Source: JAEUMW01 sp039807745 (GTDB taxonomy: Bacteria; Pseudomonadota; Gammaproteobacteria; Burkholderiales; JAEUMW01). From it: DNA of 52,376 bases. The translations under genes were made by a program, and so were the position numbers. The stretch covers positions 1 to 52,376 of the forward strand of contig JBDHRV010000007.1 in NCBI GenBank assembly GCA_039807745.1, in the 5' to 3' direction. Positions 48,768 to 52,376 of this stretch are shown piece after piece. A model generated the notes under the pieces. The model saw only the letters and a list, made by a program, of their open reading frames with translations, was not told where the DNA came from and made no database searches. Numbering within the stretch: position 1 is the first letter of the stretch; the number at the start of each line of letters is the position of its first letter.

Positions 48768-49943
48768 ATGGACGAGCAACTCGACATCGAGACCCTCGCG
48801 ATTCGCGCAGGGATCCATCGCACCGCGTTTGGCGAGCACTCCGAGCCGATCTTTCTCAGCTCGAGCTTCGTTTTCGAGAACGCGGCCCAGGCGGCCGCCC
48901 GCTTCGCGAATCAGGAGCCGGGCAACATCTACTCGCGCTTCACCAATCCTTCGGTCACCGCCCTGCAGGAGCGGCTGGCGGCGATGGAAGGGGCGCAGGC
49001 ATGCGTGGCCACCGCATCCGGCATGTCGGCCATCCTCGCGTGCTGCATGGGGCTCATGAAGGCGGGCGAGCATATCGTGTCCTCGCGCGGGATCTTCGGC
49101 GCCACGGTGCAGCTCTTCGACGGGATTCTCCGCAAGTTCGGCGTCGAGACGACCTTCGTCTCCGGCACCGATGTCGAAGCATGGCGGCGCGCCGTGCAGC
49201 CGAACACGAAGCTGTTCTATCTCGAGACGCCGTCGAACCCGCTCACGGAGATCTCCGACATCGCGGCGCTGAAAGAGGTCGCGCGTGGGGCGGGCGCTTG
49301 GCTGGTGGTGGACAACTGCTTCTGCACGCCCGCTTTGCAACGGCCGATCGAATTCGGCGCGGATCTCATCATCCACAGCGCGACCAAGTACCTCGACGGG
49401 CAGGGGCGAGTGCTCGGCGGCGCCGTGCTCGGTCCGCAATCGCTCATCATGGACGGGGTCTTCGGTTTTCTGCGCACCGCGGGGCCGACGCTCTCCGCCT
49501 TCAACGCGTGGGTCATCAACAAGGGGCTCGAGACGCTCAAGATCCGCATGGATGCGCAATCCGCTTCGGCGCTAGAGCTCGCGCGCTGGCTCGAAGCGCA
49601 GCGGCAGGTCGAACGCGTCTACTATCCCGGTCTGCCCTCGCACCCGCAGCACGCGCTCGCACTGCGGCAGCAGAAGAGCGGCGGCGCCATCGTGTCGTTC
49701 GATGTGAAGGGCGGGCGTGAAGCGGCATGGCACGTCGTCGATTCGACGAAGCTCCTGTCCATCACCGCGAACCTGGGCGATACCAAGAGCACGATCACCC
49801 ATCCTGCGACCACCACCCACGGGCGCATCTCCGCCGAAGCGCGCGCCGCTGCCGGCATCGGCGAGGGACTGCTGCGGATCGCAGTTGGCCTGGAGTCGAT
49901 CGAGGATCTGAAACGCGATCTCGCGCGGGGGCTGGGAGCTTGA
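48768..49943 (+). CDS. metZ: O-succinylhomoserine sulfhydrylase
   Basis: A 391-residue PLP enzyme of the cystathionine-gamma-synthase family, making homocysteine from O-succinylhomoserine and sulfide. It starts MDEQLDIETLAIRAGIHRTA and shows IFLSSSFVFENAAQAA, YSRFTNPSVTALQERLA, the PLP-lysine region IIHSATKYLDGQGRVLGGAV (about residue 209) and DTKSTITHPATTTHGR near the C terminus. MetZ-type proteins are told from MetB and MetY by length and the RAGIHRT N terminus. It is preceded by GGAAGGGAG, and its leader carries the SAM-II riboswitch. Confidence 0.93.
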   Translation: MDEQLDIETLAIRAGIHRTAFGEHSEPIFLSSSFVFENAAQAAARFANQEPGNIYSRFTNPSVTALQERLAAMEGAQACVATASGMSAILACCMGLMKAGEHIVSSRGIFGATVQLFDGILRKFGVETTFVSGTDVEAWRRAVQPNTKLFYLETPSNPLTEISDIAALKEVARGAGAWLVVDNCFCTPALQRPIEFGADLIIHSATKYLDGQGRVLGGAVLGPQSLIMDGVFGFLRTAGPTLSAFNAWVINKGLETLKIRMDAQSASALELARWLEAQRQVERVYYPGLPSHPQHALALRQQKSGGAIVSFDVKGGREAAWHVVDSTKLLSITANLGDTKSTITHPATTTHGRISAEARAAAGIGEGLLRIAVGLESIEDLKRDLARGLGA

Positions 49944-51385
49944 TGGCGCGGCTGAGAGGATCGCCGATGCGCAGACTTCTTCTTCTGACGCTGGCCGGGC
50001 TCGCGACCCTCATGGTCGGTTGCGCCAGCCGCCCGATCAACGAGCCGATCACGAAGGTCGATCGCGCCGGCGGTTATCGCGCCACGGTGCAAGCCGCAAA
50101 GCGAGCGAACCAGGATAACAAGACGCTGTTCGCGCTCGCGTTCTCCGGCGGCGGCACGCGCGCAGCGGCGTTCTCGTACGGCGTGCTCGACGAGCTGTAC
50201 CGCACGCAGATCGTCGTGGACGGCCAGCACCGCCGCCTGGTCGACGAGGTCGACCTCATCACCGGAGTGTCGGGCGGAAGCTTTACCGCGCTCGCATATG
50301 CGCTCTATGGTGACAAGCTCTTCTCCGAGTACGAACAGCGTTTCCTCAAGCTCGATGTGCAAGGTACGCTCACCGCGCGCACGTTCAATCCGCTCAACTG
50401 GCCGAAGATCGTGGGCGGCAGCTACGGGCGCTCGGAGCTCGCCGCGGATTACTACGACGAGATCCTCTTTCAAGGGGCGACCTTTGCCGATCTGTTGGAA
50501 CGGCCCGCGCCGATGGTGATGGTGACAGGCACCGATATCTCGACCGGGGCGCGCCTTGCGTTCACCCAAACCGATTTCGATCTGCTCTGTTCCGATGTCT
50601 CGAAGGTCCATCTTGCGCGCGCTGCGGCGACCTCGTCCGCGGTGCCGGTCGTACTCTCGCCGGTTACCTTGAACAACTACGGCGGTACCTGCGAATTCGA
50701 GTATCCGGCGTGGGTCCGGGACGTGGCCGATGCCGACAATCGCAAGCGGCCCGCAGGGCGTGCGGTATTGCGCTACAACGACATGCGGGAGTTCCAGAAG
50801 AGCGGGGAGCGGCCGTTCATTCATCTCGTCGACGGCGGTGTCTCCGATAACCTCGGCATGCGCGGAATTCTCGAGGGACTCGAGGAGCTCGAGGCGAGCG
50901 AAGCATTCCGCAAGGAAGCGGGGGTCGTGGGGGCACGGCGGGTCGTGGTGATCGTCGTCAATTCGCGCTCCGCGCCGAGCACGGATTGGGACAAGGGCGA
51001 ATCCGCGCCGGGCTTCGTGAGCCAGCTCCTGCAGTCCTCCAGCGTGCCCATCGATCGCTATTCGTACGAGTCGGTCGAGCTCATGAAGGACCTGGTGCAG
51101 CGGTGGCAGACGAACCGTGAGCTTGCAATTGCCCAGGCGCGCCTGAGAGGCAAGACGGAAGCTGAAGCGGAGGCGAGCGTGCCGGAAATCTCATTGTATG
51201 CGATCGACGTAAGCTTCGATTCGATTCGCGACCCGAAAGAGCGTGCCTATTTCATGAATCTGCCGACGAGCTTCGTGCTTACCGGCGAAGAGGTCGACCG
51301 GCTGCGGGACATGGGCGCGCAGCTCCTGCGCACGTCGCCCGATTTCCGGCGTCTCGTGAAGGAAATGGGCGGCACGGTCAAGTAG
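49943..51385 (+). CDS. Patatin-like phospholipase lipoprotein
   Basis: A 480-residue lipoprotein. The signal ends TLMVGC (Cys at about residue 28). The patatin core has GGGTR oxyanion motif in FALAFSGGGTRAAAFSYGVL (about 66-84), the nucleophile in ITGVSGGSFTAL (about 112, GXSXG), and the catalytic Asp in VDGGVSDNLGM (about 297, DGG). It probably hydrolyses lipid acyl esters at the envelope. The ATG overlaps the metZ stop (TGATG), with GGGAG before it, so it may share the metZ transcript. A shorter ATG at 49967 is possible. Confidence 0.88.
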   Translation: MARLRGSPMRRLLLLTLAGLATLMVGCASRPINEPITKVDRAGGYRATVQAAKRANQDNKTLFALAFSGGGTRAAAFSYGVLDELYRTQIVVDGQHRRLVDEVDLITGVSGGSFTALAYALYGDKLFSEYEQRFLKLDVQGTLTARTFNPLNWPKIVGGSYGRSELAADYYDEILFQGATFADLLERPAPMVMVTGTDISTGARLAFTQTDFDLLCSDVSKVHLARAAATSSAVPVVLSPVTLNNYGGTCEFEYPAWVRDVADADNRKRPAGRAVLRYNDMREFQKSGERPFIHLVDGGVSDNLGMRGILEGLEELEASEAFRKEAGVVGARRVVVIVVNSRSAPSTDWDKGESAPGFVSQLLQSSSVPIDRYSYESVELMKDLVQRWQTNRELAIAQARLRGKTEAEAEASVPEISLYAIDVSFDSIRDPKERAYFMNLPTSFVLTGEEVDRLRDMGAQLLRTSPDFRRLVKEMGGTVK

Positions 51386-51397
51386 GGAGAGCTTGCG

Positions 51398-51703
51398 GTG
51401 GGCGATCGCTACCGAAGCTTCGCGCAGTTCTATCCGTTCTATCTGTCGGAGCATCGCAACCGCACCTGCAGGCGCCTGCACTTCGTCGGCAGTGCGCTTG
51501 TGCTCGTAGTGATCGCCGCGGCGATCGCGACCCGCGATCCGCTCTGGCTGATCGCTGCGCCCGTCGTGGGCTACGGCTTCGCGTGGGTCGGACACTTCGC
51601 GTTCGAGAAGAATCGTCCCGCGACGTTCAAGCATCCGCTCTACAGCCTGATGGGCGATTGGGTGATGTTTCGAGACATGCTGAGCGGGCGGATTCCGTTC
51701 TGA
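51398..51703 (+). CDS. DUF962/Mpo1-like membrane protein
   Basis: A 101-residue protein with the family motif FYPFYLSEHRNRTCRRLHFVG (about residues 11-31), two hydrophobic segments (about 32-47 and 50-65), and GHFAFEKNRPATFKHPLYSLMGDW near the end. Yeast Mpo1, of this family, is a dioxygenase in 2-hydroxy fatty acid breakdown; histidines of the HRNRTCRRLHF and GHFAFEKN motifs are conserved here. Starts with GTG after GGGAGAG. Function in bacteria is not established. Confidence 0.78.
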   Translation: MGDRYRSFAQFYPFYLSEHRNRTCRRLHFVGSALVLVVIAAAIATRDPLWLIAAPVVGYGFAWVGHFAFEKNRPATFKHPLYSLMGDWVMFRDMLSGRIPF

Positions 51704-52008
51704 TCGCGGCTGGCTTGGGCGGGCGGTCCGGACGTCGGGGACGATAGCTGCTTGAATCCCTTTCGCACTTGCAGCCACGCACGCTTGTGCAAATTGCCGG
51801 CTAAGAGAGCCTACTGGCGGACCGCTTGGCCAGGCCCACCGCCCCCTGCCGCAGCTCCTGAATAGCAGCGGCAGACCTCGGATTAGCCCAAAAGTCTGAT
51901 GCAACCCTGCTAAAGAGATGCTATACAGGTAAGTAGAGAGCCGCGGCGGAACCGATCTCGCGGTGACTCGTCGAGAACGCGGAACAATCAGACGGGTTGG
52001 GGGGCGTC
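51704..52008. other. Intergenic region with a possible -10 element
   Basis: This gap of 305 bases precedes the LuxR-type gene. TATACA at about 51925 is a good -10-like sequence preceded by TGC, but no -35 match was found at the right distance. A hairpin-prone stretch CCGCAGCTC ... GCGGC lies near 51850. No additional gene was recognised. Confidence 0.4.
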
Positions 52009-52376
52009 ATGTCCCAGGAAGAGCTGTTCCACTCGTGCGTCGGGAAGCTCTACGAGATGGCCCTGGAGCCGGAGGGCTGGGGCGCGTTTCTCGACGACTT
52101 CTGTTCCGTCATCGATGCTGCGTTTGCACACTACGTGGCGTGGGACGCGCGCGTGGATGCAACCATCTTCAGCGCGAGCTCGCGGTGGATTCCGACCGGG
52201 AGCGAACAGGCCTATATCGATCACTACGGCGCCATCGATCCCCGGCGCAAGCTCATTACGGAGCGTGCGGACGGAAAATGGGTGCTATGCCATGAGCAGT
52301 TCGACGAGCGCTACGTCTCCCAAAGCGAGTTCTACCAGGACTTCCTGATCCCGGTCGGCGGGCGATACGTCGCCAT
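52009..52376 (+). CDS. LuxR-type transcriptional regulator, N-terminal part (partial)
   Basis: An open frame starting ATG at 52009 and running off the window end; at least 122 residues. The sequence MSQEELFHSCVGKLYEMALE, then GAIDPRRKLITERADGKWVL, EQFDERYVSQSEFYQDFLIP and VGGRYVA matches the N-terminal sensory part of a group of LuxR-family regulators (PAS/autoinducer-type domain). The DNA-binding helix-turn-helix would lie beyond the window. The ligand is unknown. Confidence 0.75.
   Translation, partial: MSQEELFHSCVGKLYEMALEPEGWGAFLDDFCSVIDAAFAHYVAWDARVDATIFSASSRWIPTGSEQAYIDHYGAIDPRRKLITERADGKWVLCHEQFDERYVSQSEFYQDFLIPVGGRYVA

Noticed and set aside
1..52376. CRISPR arrays, tRNA or rRNA genes
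   Set aside because: No regularly spaced direct repeats, no cloverleaf with TTCGA-type T-arm plus acceptor pairing and no rRNA-like sequence was seen on reading; small RNAs cannot be excluded.

Overview
The window is a high-GC stretch of what looks like a betaproteobacterial chromosome. Two things suggest this: the long housekeeping run leuCDB-asd-fimV-truA-trpFBA-accD-folC-SPOR-cvpA-purF-metZ, a gene order typical of beta- and gammaproteobacteria, and the style of the secretion and nitrate-assimilation genes. I cannot name genus or species. No tRNA, rRNA, CRISPR array or intact mobile element was found.

Layout. (1) 1-8741: a tightly overlapping operon for an envelope machine that mixes type II secretion and type IV pilus parts: a GspF-like protein (cut by the window edge), the GspE ATPase, PilM/PilN/PilO-like and PilP-like proteins, a lipoprotein secretin with a C-terminal cohesin-like domain, two class I pseudopilins and an atypical third one. 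(2) 8841-16785: a glycan region with a methyltransferase, a secreted polysaccharide lyase, a heparinase II/III protein, GDP-mannose 6-dehydrogenase (algD), a glycosyltransferase and a sulfotransferase. Together these point to an acidic, possibly sulfated, uronate-containing polysaccharide. (3) 16786-19370: a decayed transposase fragment, a GalT-like DUF4921 protein and an aspartate/glutamate racemase-like gene. (4) 19488-28649: nitrate assimilation, with nasA, nirB, a small ABM-domain protein, nirD, a nitrate/nitrite MFS carrier and a PP2C-Ser/Thr kinase fusion. A candidate NtrC site and sigma-54 promoter lie upstream of nasA. (5) 28716-29960: a UGT-type glycosyltransferase on the minus strand.

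(6) 30178-49943: biosynthetic housekeeping: aroC, an MFS carrier, leuC-leuD-leuB, asd, fimV (polar hub), truA, trpF-trpB-trpA, accD, folC, a SPOR protein, cvpA, purF and metZ. In front of metZ is a complete-looking SAM-II type riboswitch: promoter, aptamer with an inserted hairpin, overlapping antiterminator/terminator. (7) 49943-52376: a patatin-like lipoprotein directly abutting metZ, a DUF962/Mpo1-like membrane protein and the start of a LuxR-type regulator cut by the window end.

The most notable items are the metZ riboswitch, the sulfated-uronate polysaccharide locus with two lyase-type enzymes, and the hybrid secretion system with a cohesin-domain secretin. All assignments come from reading the sequence; no searches were run.
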